Assembly (NCBI GenBank): GCA_002437495.1
Contig: DJQA01000006.1
Coordinates: 1 to 64,000 of the forward strand
Direction of reading: 5' to 3'
Source of the DNA: Prevotellaceae bacterium UBA6398
Lineage (GTDB): Bacteria > Bacteroidota > Bacteroidia > Bacteroidales > Bacteroidaceae
DNA length: 64,000 nucleotides
Part shown: in pieces, positions 46,228-55,048 of the stretch
Layout: each line of letters opens with the position of its first letter
Numbering within the stretch: the stretch's first letter is position 1
The notes under the pieces: generated by a model
What the model saw: only the letters and a program-made list of their open reading frames with translations
Database searches by the model: none
Told to the model about the DNA's origin: nothing
Translations under genes and position numbers: made by a program

Positions 46228-47427
46228 TTAGTGCAGGAAGCCGAACAGCCAAAGCGGTATGTCGTTGCCATGCCCGACTTCGGCATTGTAGCGTGCAAAA
46301 TAAACGCCGTCTTGTGCTTTGAAGCGGCGCGACTTGTCGCACACCACTATATTGTGTCCGTCTATGATGTAAGAGCCGTTGCGTTTGCCTTTGCTCACAC
46401 TGTGATGCCTCCACACGCTGTTCGTGAAGAAAGTTTCCATAACTTCCTGTTCTTCGGCGTTGCGCGAGCTTATGGCGTACAGCAGGTTTGTGTTGTGTAT
46501 CATTATTTGCACCGGCTTTTTGGGGAATTCCTCTCCATCGCGATAAACAAGATTTATGAGCCTTGCTTCCTCAAGGTCTTTTATGTAGTTCATCACGGTG
46601 GCGCGCGAGGTGCCAATCTCTTCTGCGAGCTTGGTTACGTTGGGCGCGGTTATGCCTTCCATGCCAAGCAGGTAGAGCAACTTCCTTATCCTTGCCAGGT
46701 ACTTCAAATCGATTTGCTTTATGAAAAGTATGTCAACCTCTATCATCATGTTTATTGACTTCAGAAGTTGTTCCGTGAAGTTGTGGGTTTCGAGGAAGAA
46801 TGGGTAGTAGCCGTGGTGCAGATAGTCTTGGAAATAGTTCCAGGGGCGCACTTTCGGCAAGATGGTTTTAAGTATTTGCTCATGTCCCTCAAGAATTTCG
46901 CCAAGGGTGTACGAGCGGAAGTTAAGCCCTGTTTGGGAGTTAACAAATTCGCGGAATGAGAAACCGTGGAGCACATAGATGTCGCTTATGCGGTTCAGCT
47001 CGCGTTGCGCCTCGCTGTCGGGAGGAAACACAGAGGATGTGGCATATACGATGTGCAGCTTTTCGAAACGGCGGTAGCATTCCACCAGGTCGGCAGCATA
47101 GTTGGGTTGTTTGAAAACCTGGTCTATAAGCAACACTCTGCCGCCATAGCGCACGAAATCTTCCGTGAATTCCACGATTCCGCGCCCTTGAAAGTAAAAG
47201 TTGTTCATGCTTATGTACAGGCACTGCTGAAGCTGCGGATCAAAGTGGTCGCGGGCATATTGCAGTAGGAACGTGGTTTTACCAACGCCTCTCGGCCCTC
47301 TTATACCAATCATCCTGTGGCTCCAGTCAATTCTGTCCATTAGCGAACGCTGAACGGGTGCGTTCAGATGGCTTAACATGTAAGCGTGTGACTGAAAAAA
47401 TTTTTCCATAAAAGTAAGGTCACGCAT
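46228..47427 (-). CDS. AAA family ATPase (AAA_14/DUF4143-like)
   Basis: 399 residues. Walker A is GIRGPRGVGKTTFL (about 41-54). The Walker-B-like strand is RVLLIDQVFKQPNY, with Gln where most relatives have the catalytic Glu (DE). A winged-helix region (VTKLAEEIGTSRATVMNYIK) leads to a C-terminal domain ending DIPLWLFGFLH, the closing text of Bacteroidetes members. The usual nuclease-like acidic/Lys core of DUF4143 is hard to see. Such proteins are widespread and of unclear function. A complete promoter (47457-47488) lies 30 bp upstream, and the PFOR gene follows 50 bp downstream on the same strand. Confidence 0.85.
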   Translation of the reverse strand: MRDLTFMEKFFQSHAYMLSHLNAPVQRSLMDRIDWSHRMIGIRGPRGVGKTTFLLQYARDHFDPQLQQCLYISMNNFYFQGRGIVEFTEDFVRYGGRVLLIDQVFKQPNYAADLVECYRRFEKLHIVYATSSVFPPDSEAQRELNRISDIYVLHGFSFREFVNSQTGLNFRSYTLGEILEGHEQILKTILPKVRPWNYFQDYLHHGYYPFFLETHNFTEQLLKSINMMIEVDILFIKQIDLKYLARIRKLLYLLGMEGITAPNVTKLAEEIGTSRATVMNYIKDLEEARLINLVYRDGEEFPKKPVQIMIHNTNLLYAISSRNAEEQEVMETFFTNSVWRHHSVSKGKRNGSYIIDGHNIVVCDKSRRFKAQDGVYFARYNAEVGHGNDIPLWLFGFLH

Positions 47428-47456
47428 AGTTATTTAATTCGCGCTTTGTTTCCGTG

Positions 47457-47488
47457 CAAATTTACACATTTCCGCGCAATATTGCAAA
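47457..47488 (-). promoter_or_regulatory. Promoter (TTTG-20-TAAATTTG) of the AAA ATPase gene
   Basis: Minus-strand TTTG (47485-47488) and TAAATTTG (47457-47464) are 20 bp apart, a full Bacteroidetes consensus. The start would be near 47450, about 23 nt before the gene. Confidence 0.75.
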
Positions 47489-47720
47489 CGACATGTGGCA
47501 AATAACTTTGGGCTAAGGGCGAATTTTTTGCGGAAGAGTAGTGCAGAGGTGTTTTTATGCCTGAAAATTATGATTTTGGCGTTCTTGCAGCGTAGAAAAA
47601 GATAAAGGCAGGCGTTCTTTTTATGCGGATAATCCGCGTTTGTTTGAGATAAAAAATCCCGGGATTCGGGTGGAATGGGGTACAAGGTCAAAAAAACGAT
47701 GATATTTCCGGAAACATACG

Positions 47721-47836
47721 AAAACCACATGCAACATGGGAAAAACCATGTCCGATGTAGAAAAAATTATATCAGACGTGGAAAAAACTACATCAGACCT
47801 TTTTCAGACGTTAGTAAATGTTTGAAAAACAAAACT
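47721..47836. repeat. 21-bp-period repeat array, copy 7 (inverted orientation)
   Basis: AACCACATGCAACATGGGAA, AAACCATGTCCGATGTAGAA, AAAATTATATCAGACGTGGA and AAAAACTACATCAGACCTTT lead into CAGACGTTAGTAAATG and TTTGAAAAACAAAAC. This is the same order as copies 2 and 4. It has no palindromic partner; the rest of the divergent spacer 47489-48004 shows no gene. Confidence 0.85.
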
Positions 47837-48004
47837 TTGCAATAGATGATATTTGTGTGATTATTGCTTTGTAAATCAAAATGTTATGCTGCTTTGCAGT
47901 TTTGCGGTTCCCGTGGCAATGTGCCCACCTTGCCGATATGTTGTGAAGGGTCGGGAGTGTTCCGCCTTTTTTGATTTTCCACCCTTAACAGGTTCGGAAA
48001 TATG

Positions 48005-48012
48005 TAAATTTG
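48005..48012 (+). promoter_or_regulatory. Putative -7 box (TAAATTTG) of the B3/B4 gene
   Basis: TAAATTTG matches TAnnTTTG, 19 bp before the start at 48032, so the leader would be only about 12 nt. Confidence 0.5.
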
Positions 48013-48031
48013 CAGTGTAAAGTTTTTGTGT

Positions 48032-48700
48032 ATGGAAAAGAAGATACTTGTTGTTTCAGAGCAAATACGCACTGTGTGTCCCGATTTTGCGGGAGGTGTG
48101 CTTTATGCGGAATTTCGGAACACGGAATACTGCGAGGCTTTGTGGAATGAAATACATGCAAAGGCCGCCGACCTGAAATTGCGCCACACCGTGGATACCA
48201 TTAAGCACATAAGCGGCATCGAGGCCACGCGCAGGGTTTACAAGGCGTGCGGCAAGGACCCTTCGCGCTACCGCCCCTCAAACGAGCAGCTTGTCAGGCG
48301 AATTCTTCAAGGCAAGGAGCTTTGGGCGGTAAACACGGCAGTGGATATCGGTAACCTTGTGAGCATCGACTACGGCTACAGCGTGGGGTGTTTCGACTAC
48401 GACAAGATAGAGGGCGATGGCATAACGCTCGGCGTGGGACGTGAGGGAGAGCCATACGAGGGTATAGGGCGCGGAACGCTCAACATCGAGGGGATGCCCG
48501 TGTATCGCGATGCTGCCGGCGGCATAGGCACGCCCACGAGCGACAACGAGCGCACAAAGATGTCGCTTTCCACCACGCGGATGCTTGCCTTGGTTAACGG
48601 CTACGATGGAGACGCGAAGAAAGTTGAAGAATGCTTGGATTTTATGGCTCAGGCTTACAAAAAATACCTCAACGCCAAGTGCGAGACAACCAAGTTTTAG
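48032..48700 (+). CDS. B3/B4 tRNA-binding-domain protein
   Basis: 222 residues matching the stand-alone B3/B4 domain otherwise found in the phenylalanyl-tRNA synthetase beta chain. The key texts are ACGKDPSRYRPSNEQLVRRI, LWAVNTAVDIGNLVSIDYGY and GTPTSDNERTKMSLSTTRML. Stand-alone members are thought to bind or proofread aminoacyl-tRNA or related substrates; the activity of this one is unknown. The ATG at 48032 is chosen; a TTG 6 nt earlier is the only other option. It stands alone, convergent with the DUF6624 gene. Confidence 0.85.
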   Translation: MEKKILVVSEQIRTVCPDFAGGVLYAEFRNTEYCEALWNEIHAKAADLKLRHTVDTIKHISGIEATRRVYKACGKDPSRYRPSNEQLVRRILQGKELWAVNTAVDIGNLVSIDYGYSVGCFDYDKIEGDGITLGVGREGEPYEGIGRGTLNIEGMPVYRDAAGGIGTPTSDNERTKMSLSTTRMLALVNGYDGDAKKVEECLDFMAQAYKKYLNAKCETTKF

Positions 48701-48732
48701 CCTAAGCCGCCGCGTGATTGCTTGGTGAGGGC

Positions 48733-49512
48733 TTATTGCAGGTTACGGTTCTTGCGAAGCCAGTCCCCGTAAACCTCCCTGCATTTGCCTTCGGTCTGCA
48801 TATACCTCTTCAAGGACCATTTGCCGCCGTAATCCTCCTCCAAATCCTTCCACACGGACTGCATCCCCATTTTCCTGCGCAGGGTGTTGACGCGGCGCGG
48901 ATTTTCCAAAGGGACGAGATACGGCACGCCTTTGACGACAATTTTCTGTGTGCCGTAAACCTGCCGCCCGCCGTTGTTCATTGCAAAACGGTCAACAAGA
49001 AAGGCGTATTGCCACTTTATGGACTTGTCATGTCTGACGGCTTCGCCCAATTTTCCGAGACAGGTTTTCTGAAAGGCGGAGTCATTGCTGTGCTGCACTA
49101 TGAGAAACAGCCCCTCTTCGGCATCGTCCCCGACATCTTCCCTTGAAAGCCAGCCGTGTTCCGCGATGATTTCCTTTGCCCTTAAAGTGTTTTTCCCGTC
49201 AAGCGAAAGCATCCATTTGTGTACGCTGCCGTATTCCGCGCTCTCCTTGCCGAACCGCTTTTCGGTGTCCATTAAAAGCATTCTCACCGCCTGGTCGCTT
49301 GCACGCAGGCTTTCGAGTTCCTTGCTTACGGAGAAAAACTTGTCGTTGCCGTCCATGAACTTGCAGTAAACCTTTTGCAGTGCCGCTGCGGCTTTGTCCG
49401 TGTCGCAAGCCGCGATGTAAAACCGTGCCGAGTCGCAGTGGTCTTTTAGCGTTTGGGCGGAAACGCCGCTTGCGGCAATGGCACATAAAAAGAGAACCTT
49501 TGCCCTGTTCAT
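48733..49512 (-). CDS. Exported DUF6624-like protein
   Basis: 259 residues from MNRAKVLFLCAIAASGVSAQ (signal peptide); the frame is open further up but the Met at 49512 gives a clean signal and lies 24 bp from a promoter box. The C-terminal half has the DUF6624 pattern: RASDQAVRMLLMD, EHGWLSREDVGDDAEEGLFL, IVQHSNDSAFQKTCL, AFLVDRFAMNNGGRQVYGTQ. The N-terminal part may form a TPR-like helical repeat (AAALQKVYCKF). Function unknown; it is probably periplasmic. Confidence 0.78.
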   Translation of the reverse strand: MNRAKVLFLCAIAASGVSAQTLKDHCDSARFYIAACDTDKAAAALQKVYCKFMDGNDKFFSVSKELESLRASDQAVRMLLMDTEKRFGKESAEYGSVHKWMLSLDGKNTLRAKEIIAEHGWLSREDVGDDAEEGLFLIVQHSNDSAFQKTCLGKLGEAVRHDKSIKWQYAFLVDRFAMNNGGRQVYGTQKIVVKGVPYLVPLENPRRVNTLRRKMGMQSVWKDLEEDYGGKWSLKRYMQTEGKCREVYGDWLRKNRNLQ

Positions 49513-49535
49513 TTCACGCTTTGTTTTACCGCGTG

Positions 49536-49543
49536 CAAAGTTA
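49536..49543 (-). promoter_or_regulatory. Putative -7 box (TAACTTTG) of the DUF6624 gene
   Basis: The minus strand reads TAACTTTG, matching TAnnTTTG, 24 bp upstream of the gene. No -33 box at the ideal distance. Confidence 0.5.
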
Positions 49544-49724
49544 CGCAAAAAGTGAACACGCGAATCCGCCCGACACGCTTCGCTTCCATGGTTTTTGCGC
49601 CAAGTATCCATGCCGTGCCGGGCGGACTAAATCTTTGCTACATGGGTGCTTTCTCTGTCCGCAGACGGCGTATTTTCCGCAACATGTTGATTTTCATAGA
49701 ATTAACCCCACGCAAAATAGACCA

Positions 49725-49850
49725 TGTAAGTTTTTGTTTTTCAAAGGTTTGCAAGTGGCGGAAAAAGGTCTGATGTAATTTGAATTATATCAGACATAAT
49801 TTTTCCTACATAGGACATAGTTTTTCTTACATCAAATATAATTTTCACGG
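49725..49850. repeat. 21-bp-period repeat array, copy 8, composite with palindromic element
   Basis: It runs GTAAGTTTTTGTTTTTCA, GGTTTGCAAG, GAAAAAGGTCTGATGTAA, TTTGAATTATATCAGACATA, ATTTTTCCTACATAGGACAT, AGTTTTTCTTACATCAAATA and ATTTTCACGGCC. The GTCTGAT / ATCAGAC hairpin is at 49768-49795. This is the cleanest copy, and words and order match copy 5 almost base for base. Confidence 0.9.
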
Positions 49851-49867
49851 CCTTGGTTTTGCGCCAT

Positions 49868-49981
49868 TTGTAGGGGCGTATGGCATACGCCTGTACAACA
49901 CCGCATAAACCACATCGCAAACCGCCGCCACAATATTGCAAAGCGGCACAATTCTGGGCGTATGCAATACGCCCCTACAAC
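49868..49981. repeat. Palindromic REP/BIME-like element, composite copy (intact)
   Basis: GTAGGGGCGTATGGCATACG opens and GGGCGTATGCAATACGCCCC closes, so the whole element is bounded by GTAGGGG / CCCCTAC. Between lie the shared spacer words ACACCGCATAAACC, CGCAAACCGCCGCCAC and AATATTGCAAAGCGGC. It follows the 21-bp array after TGGTTTTGCGCCATT. Confidence 0.9.
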
Positions 49982-50083
49982 AATACATTCCATTGACTTA
50001 TTGCAGCTTGCACATATTAAACGCATTTCCCCGCTACGCCAATCAAGCCGTGGCGGGGCGGTATGCTTAACAAATGTCAGCCA

Positions 50084-50116
50084 ATTGCCATAAATGCAAA
50101 ATAATTAGTAACTTTG
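50084..50116 (+). promoter_or_regulatory. Promoter (ATTG-21-TAACTTTG) of the aminopeptidase P gene
   Basis: ATTG at 50084-50087 and TAACTTTG at 50109-50116 are 21 bp apart. The start would be near 50123, leaving about 17 nt before the ATG at 50140 and ruling out the upstream in-frame Met at 50074. Confidence 0.65.
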
Positions 50117-50139
50117 CAGGGTATAAAACAGAGTTAATC

Positions 50140-51543
50140 ATGTTGTTTAGCAAAAGCACTTACGTGGAACGCCGCAACGAGCTGAAAAAGCTTGTGGGTG
50201 GCGGACTTATAGTTTTGTTCGGTAATAACGACAGCCCGGCAAACTACCCATCAAATACATACAAATTTCGTCAGGACAGTTCGTTCCTCTACTATTTCGG
50301 TTTGCACCGCAACGGGCTTGTGGGCGTTATCGATGTTGACAACGACCGCGAATACCTTGTGGGCGACGAGATTGACATTGAGGATATTGTATGGTACGGC
50401 TCGGTAACGAGCGTTGCCGAAATGGCTGAGCAGACGGGCGTTGCCCATGTTGCCGCCATGCGCGAGCTTCCAAACATCGTGGCATCGGCGCAGTCGCAGG
50501 GCGAGGCGGTTCACTTTCTGCCGCCCTACCGCTTTGACACGAAAATACAGATAATGGATTTGTTGGGCATTCACCCCTCGCAGCAAAAGGATGCGGCTTC
50601 GCTTAAATTGATTGCCGCAGTGGTGAAAATGCGCACCACGAAAACCGAAGAGGAAATAGCCGAACTTGAGCGCGCCGCAGATATAGGGTATGAGATGCAC
50701 ACCACGGCAATGCGCCTTTGCCGCCCCGGAGTAACCGAACAGTATATCGGCGGCATGGTTGACGGCATTGCCAATGCCCGTGGCAGCATGGTGTCGTTCC
50801 AAACAATAGCCACTCAGCACGGCGAGGTGATGCATGGAAACCCATCTACTGCAAAACTTGAGGCAGGCCGACTGTTTCTTGTAGATGCAGGAGCGGAGAC
50901 GAATGAGAATTATTGTTCTGACAACACCCGCACAACACCGGTGAGCGGAGTGTTCACCCAAAAGCAGAAAGACATATATAATATAGTTGTGGAGTGCCAC
51001 GACCATGTGCTTGAGGTAGCAAAACCGGGCGTAAAGTGGTGGGATGTGCATTTTGCCGTATGCCGCATAATAACCGAACGCCTTCGGCAACTCGGGCTTA
51101 TGAAGGGCGATATCGAGGAATCGCTCAAAGCGGGCGCACACGCCATGTTCCTTCCCCACGGTTTGGGGCATTCCATGGGAATGGATGTTCACGACATGGA
51201 GGGGCTTGGCCAGGTTTACGTGGGATTTGACGACGAGGTGCGCCCCTCGACACAGTTCGGCACAAACGCGCTTCGTTTCGGGCGCAGATTGCAGAAAGGC
51301 TTTGTGGTAACCGACGAGCCGGGAATATACTTCATACCCGCGCTTATCGACGACTGGCGCAAGAACGGCACCAACGCACAGTTCCTGAACTTTGACAAGA
51401 TTGACGAATACCGCGACTTTGGAGGAATACGCATTGAGGACGATGTGTTGATTACCGAAAGCGGCTGCCGCTTTATAGGCAAGAAGCGGATACCGTATCA
51501 CGTGGACGAGGTAGAAGAATTCATGCGCAACCGCGAGGCTTGA
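50140..51543 (+). CDS. Xaa-Pro aminopeptidase (aminopeptidase P, M24B)
   Basis: 467 residues. An N-terminal creatinase-like domain (MLFSKSTYVERRNELKKLVG, then FRQDSSFLYYFGL) precedes the pita-bread metallopeptidase. Metal ligands are visible in LFLVDAGAE, CSDNTRTTP, PHGLGHSMGMDVHD, VTDEPGIYF and GGIRIEDDVLI. It removes N-terminal residues before proline, probably in the cytoplasm, as there is no signal peptide. The start at 50140 is fixed by the promoter box ending at 50116. A secreted C1 peptidase gene follows 40 nt later, on the same strand. Confidence 0.93.
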   Translation: MLFSKSTYVERRNELKKLVGGGLIVLFGNNDSPANYPSNTYKFRQDSSFLYYFGLHRNGLVGVIDVDNDREYLVGDEIDIEDIVWYGSVTSVAEMAEQTGVAHVAAMRELPNIVASAQSQGEAVHFLPPYRFDTKIQIMDLLGIHPSQQKDAASLKLIAAVVKMRTTKTEEEIAELERAADIGYEMHTTAMRLCRPGVTEQYIGGMVDGIANARGSMVSFQTIATQHGEVMHGNPSTAKLEAGRLFLVDAGAETNENYCSDNTRTTPVSGVFTQKQKDIYNIVVECHDHVLEVAKPGVKWWDVHFAVCRIITERLRQLGLMKGDIEESLKAGAHAMFLPHGLGHSMGMDVHDMEGLGQVYVGFDDEVRPSTQFGTNALRFGRRLQKGFVVTDEPGIYFIPALIDDWRKNGTNAQFLNFDKIDEYRDFGGIRIEDDVLITESGCRFIGKKRIPYHVDEVEEFMRNREA

Positions 51544-51583
51544 TAAAGGAAATTAATAAAAACAGAGGTAAAATATAATTACA

Positions 51584-52783
51584 ATGAGGAAATTGTTTTT
51601 GGCATTCATGGCAACGGCCTTGATAGCGTCATCGGTATATGCCGATTCGAAAAAAGATACGGTGAAGTTCACCGTGGTAAAGGAAATACCCATCACATCG
51701 ATAAAGGATCAGAACCAGTCGGGAACATGCTGGTGCTATTCCACGCTTAGTTTTCTTGAGGCAGAGCTTTTGCGCAAGGGCAAAGGCACATTCGACCTCT
51801 GCGAGTCATTCGTAGTGCACCACACCATGACCGACCGCGCCGAGGCTTCGGTGAGAATGCATGGAGATGTTTCGTTTGCCGAGGGCGGCAGCTTCTATGA
51901 CGTGCTATATTGCATGAAGAACTACGGTCTCGTGCCGCAGGAGGCTATGCCCGCTCCGGGGTCGTTGCAGGGCGACAGCCTTTTCAACTTCAGCGAACTT
52001 TCAACCGTTGCCGGTGCTGTGGTTAACGCCATCGCAAAATGGAAACCCGAAGCAGGTTCGAGGCGCAAGATAACTCTTTCGCCAATTTGGAAGAAAAACG
52101 TTGAGGCAATTTACGATAACTATCTCGGCAAGCTCCCCGAAAGTTTCAAGTACAACGGTAAAACTTACACACCGAAATCGTTTGTGAAATATCTCGGACT
52201 GAATGCCGATGACTACGTTTCAATAACATCCTACACCCATCATCCTTTCTACCAGCCGTTCGTGGTTGAGGTTCAAGACAACTGGCGTTGGGCGCAGAGC
52301 TACAACCTGCCGCTAAATGAAATGATGGAGGTCATAGACAATGCCATAAAAACAGGCTACACCATAGCATGGGGTGCCGATGTAAGCGAAAAGGGCTTCG
52401 GAGCGGTTACACGCGTGCCGTTGAACGACAAAGTAAAGGATTTGAGCCACAGCGATGCCGCGCGCTGGACGGGAACCGATGGTAAAGCCGACAAGAATGT
52501 TGTTTCAGCAAGCGGCGAAAAAACCATCACACAGGAAATGCGCCAAAAGGCTTATGACAATTGGCAGACCACCGACGACCATGGAATGGTTATCTACGGC
52601 ATTGCCAAGGACAGCACGGGTGCGGAATACTACATGGTTAAGAATTCATGGGGCGAATACGGTCCTTACAAAGGAATGTTCTATGCATCGAAACCCTATG
52701 TGGCTTACAAAACCATGAACTTCGTGGTCAACAAGGCCGCCCTCCCCAAGGACATAGCAAAGAAACTCGGAATAAAGCAGTAA
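51584..52783 (+). CDS. Secreted C1-family cysteine peptidase (bleomycin-hydrolase/PepC-like)
   Basis: 399 residues with a signal peptide (residues 1-20). The papain-type triad is complete: QSGTCWCYS (Cys49, with the oxyanion Gln a few residues before), DDHGMVIYGIAK (His) and VKNSWGEYG (Asn). Long inserts such as YYSITSY-like VSITSYTHHPFYQPFVVEV are typical of bleomycin hydrolase relatives (C1B). Cytosolic C1B enzymes lack a signal peptide; the exported form is common in gut Bacteroidetes. It probably degrades peptides in the periplasm. The glycosyltransferase gene follows after 12 nt. Confidence 0.92.
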   Translation: MRKLFLAFMATALIASSVYADSKKDTVKFTVVKEIPITSIKDQNQSGTCWCYSTLSFLEAELLRKGKGTFDLCESFVVHHTMTDRAEASVRMHGDVSFAEGGSFYDVLYCMKNYGLVPQEAMPAPGSLQGDSLFNFSELSTVAGAVVNAIAKWKPEAGSRRKITLSPIWKKNVEAIYDNYLGKLPESFKYNGKTYTPKSFVKYLGLNADDYVSITSYTHHPFYQPFVVEVQDNWRWAQSYNLPLNEMMEVIDNAIKTGYTIAWGADVSEKGFGAVTRVPLNDKVKDLSHSDAARWTGTDGKADKNVVSASGEKTITQEMRQKAYDNWQTTDDHGMVIYGIAKDSTGAEYYMVKNSWGEYGPYKGMFYASKPYVAYKTMNFVVNKAALPKDIAKKLGIKQ

Positions 52784-52795
52784 ATCCTTTCCGTT

Positions 52796-54295
52796 ATGAA
52801 CATTGGCGGACTGCGCTTACAGGCAACAAGACCGCGCAAGGCGGTTTTGTTGCTTGCTTTGTTGTGTTTTGTGGCATTCTTTGTGAACAACGGACTTCTT
52901 CGCCCCGACATAATGGAGACGCGCAACCTGGAAACCGCACGCGAAATGGCAGAAGGCGGCGATTGGCTCATACCGCGCATGAACGGTGAGTACCGTCTTG
53001 AGAAACCACCGCTACCGACATGGTTTGCCGCCGCGGCACAGCTTGTAGCGCCCGACAATCTCGTAGTGCAGCGAACCATTAGCGGACTGGCGGGGTGTAT
53101 GCTCGTGGTGTTTTTCTTTCTGCTTGCAAAAAAAACAACAAAGAGAGACGACTACGCTTTTGTTGCTTCGCTGATGCTCATAACGTGTTATCAAATAATA
53201 CTGCAAGCCCGTACCGCCACGTGGGACATATACTGCCACGCATTTATGATGGGCGGTATATATTTTCTTTGGCGCGGACTTTATGAGGATATGCGCATAT
53301 GGCGCAACATGGTGCTTGCCGGAATTATGACCGGGCTTTCGTTTATGAGCAAAGGCCCCGTGTCGCTTTACGCACTGTTTCTTCCGTGGATTATAGCCGC
53401 ACTCGCAATGCGCCGTCCATGCATGAAAGGACGTAAGATGCCGCTTGCGGTAATGGTGGCGATAGCTGTTGCCGTAAGCTCGTGGTGGTATCTGCTTATT
53501 CTTACAACACATCCCGAAGCTGCGCAATATGTAATACACAAAGAAACCGGATCGTGGAAAAACCACAACGTCAGACCGTGGTATTATTATTGGCGTTTCT
53601 TTTTGGAAACCGGTATCTGGTCGCCGCTCATGCTTCTCGCCCTGGCGTTTCCCATGTGGCGCAGAAAACTCGGGCTTTTGCGCAGCCCATACACAATGGC
53701 ACTGCTGTGGATGGCGGCGCAGCTCGTGTTGCTGTCGCTAATGCCCGAAAAAAAGATGCGTTACCTTTTGCCTATGATGATGCCGTGTTGCTATACGATG
53801 GCTTACCTAATTATATATTGGTGCGACAAGAGCCGCAAGAATACCGCACGGAAAATTGTGGTGGGAGTGGCTGTGTTTTTTGCCGCAGCCGAGGTGTTTG
53901 CAATGCCGGTTGTGGCTAAAGCATTCTCCAACCCGAAATACAAAAGCATTTCTGCAACGAGGCAAATGGCAGAGCTTGATGACGTGCCCTTTTACAGCAA
54001 CGGCGGCGAACAATTGCGCATAGAGATTGTATATGCCGCAGGGCGTGTGATACGTCCACTTGAATACTCTTCGCCCAACATTAACACTGAGCTGAAGAAA
54101 CGCCTGCCCTGCGTGCTGCTGTCGCATAAGCCCCTTGCGGAAGAACTTCCCGAAAACGCCCTGCAAGGCATTGATACCGTTTTTTGCGGAAAATACAACA
54201 ATAGCAACCGCAGTCGTTTTTCGAAACACGGCAGCGATGAAAACTTCATATACAATGTAACACTCCTAAAGCCGAAAGCAAATGGAAGCAAATAA
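52796..54295 (+). CDS. ArnT-like GT-C glycosyltransferase (PMT_2/GT39/GT83 type)
   Basis: 499 residues with about eleven membrane helices in the first 380 residues. The first extracytoplasmic loop has GDWLIPRMNGEYRLEKPPLP, which is the EKPPL motif of ArnT (lipid A aminoarabinose transferase) and relatives, preceded by NLETAREMAEG. MSKGPVSLYALFLPW also matches. After the helices lies a soluble C-terminal domain. It would move a sugar from polyprenyl phosphate to an envelope acceptor. It heads a block with GT2, LAB_N and UDP-glucuronate epimerase genes; its 3' end overlaps the GT2 gene by 14 nt. Confidence 0.88.
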   Translation: MNIGGLRLQATRPRKAVLLLALLCFVAFFVNNGLLRPDIMETRNLETAREMAEGGDWLIPRMNGEYRLEKPPLPTWFAAAAQLVAPDNLVVQRTISGLAGCMLVVFFFLLAKKTTKRDDYAFVASLMLITCYQIILQARTATWDIYCHAFMMGGIYFLWRGLYEDMRIWRNMVLAGIMTGLSFMSKGPVSLYALFLPWIIAALAMRRPCMKGRKMPLAVMVAIAVAVSSWWYLLILTTHPEAAQYVIHKETGSWKNHNVRPWYYYWRFFLETGIWSPLMLLALAFPMWRRKLGLLRSPYTMALLWMAAQLVLLSLMPEKKMRYLLPMMMPCCYTMAYLIIYWCDKSRKNTARKIVVGVAVFFAAAEVFAMPVVAKAFSNPKYKSISATRQMAELDDVPFYSNGGEQLRIEIVYAAGRVIRPLEYSSPNINTELKKRLPCVLLSHKPLAEELPENALQGIDTVFCGKYNNSNRSRFSKHGSDENFIYNVTLLKPKANGSK

Positions 54296-55022
54296 AACAA
54301 GTAACTACAAATTTACAATAATAGTACCCATTTACAACGAAGAGGAAAATATGCCGGCACTCGAAAAGGCTTTGGGCGAATATCTCGGGAAATCCTCGGT
54401 TAAATCGTGCGTGCTTTTCGTCAATGATGGCTCTCGGGACACGAGCCTTGAAAAAATTCGTGAAATATGCGTTCGCACCCCGGATTTTTACTACATATCC
54501 TCAAGCGACAACCATGGGCTGAGCACCGCGTTGAAAGCGGGTTTTGATTTCGCGGAAAGTCCTCTTGTGGGATATATCGATGGCGACTTGCAAACAAATC
54601 CCGAGGATTTCAATTTATTACTGCAATACTCTGATGAATTTGAGATGGTGGCGGGAATACGCGCCAACCGCAAGGATTCGTGGGGCAAGAGAATGCAGTC
54701 AAAGATTGCCAACGGCTTTAGGCGAAGCATGACCGGCGACACGGCAACCGATACCGGATGCCCGCTGAAAGTTCTGCATTCCGACATAGCCAGGCGCATC
54801 CCATTTTTTGACGGCATGCACCGTTTTCTCGCCGCCCTCGTTTCGCTCGAAGGCGGTAAGACAAAGGAACTGCCGGTGCGCCATTACCCGCGAACAAAGG
54901 GAGTGTCGAAATACCATCTGAGCAACCGACTTGTTAAGCCGTTTGAGGATTGTTTTGCCTTTCGCTGGATGAAAAGCCGCTACATACGCTACAATGTCAG
55001 CGAGAATAACCTTTCAGAATAA
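54282..55022 (+). CDS. Glycosyltransferase family 2, polyprenyl-phosphate sugar transferase-like
   Basis: 246 residues, with FTIIVPIYNEEENMPALEKA, VNDGSRDTSLEKI and the DXD-type IDGDLQTNPEDFNLL. RRSMTGDTATDTGCPLKVL is the segment typical of ArnC/DPM-type enzymes. It lacks the C-terminal two-helix anchor of ArnC. It probably transfers a sugar onto undecaprenyl phosphate, giving the donor for the ArnT-like gene it overlaps by 14 nt. The donor sugar is unknown. Confidence 0.9.
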   Translation: MEANKTSNYKFTIIVPIYNEEENMPALEKALGEYLGKSSVKSCVLFVNDGSRDTSLEKIREICVRTPDFYYISSSDNHGLSTALKAGFDFAESPLVGYIDGDLQTNPEDFNLLLQYSDEFEMVAGIRANRKDSWGKRMQSKIANGFRRSMTGDTATDTGCPLKVLHSDIARRIPFFDGMHRFLAALVSLEGGKTKELPVRHYPRTKGVSKYHLSNRLVKPFEDCFAFRWMKSRYIRYNVSENNLSE

Positions 55023-55048
55023 CCTGCCGCATTTAAATACAGATTAGC

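Noticed and set aside
50251..51501. 416-codon ORF opposite the aminopeptidase P gene
   Set aside because: It is fully antisense to a gene with all metal ligands conserved and has no recognisable motif; it is a codon-bias shadow.
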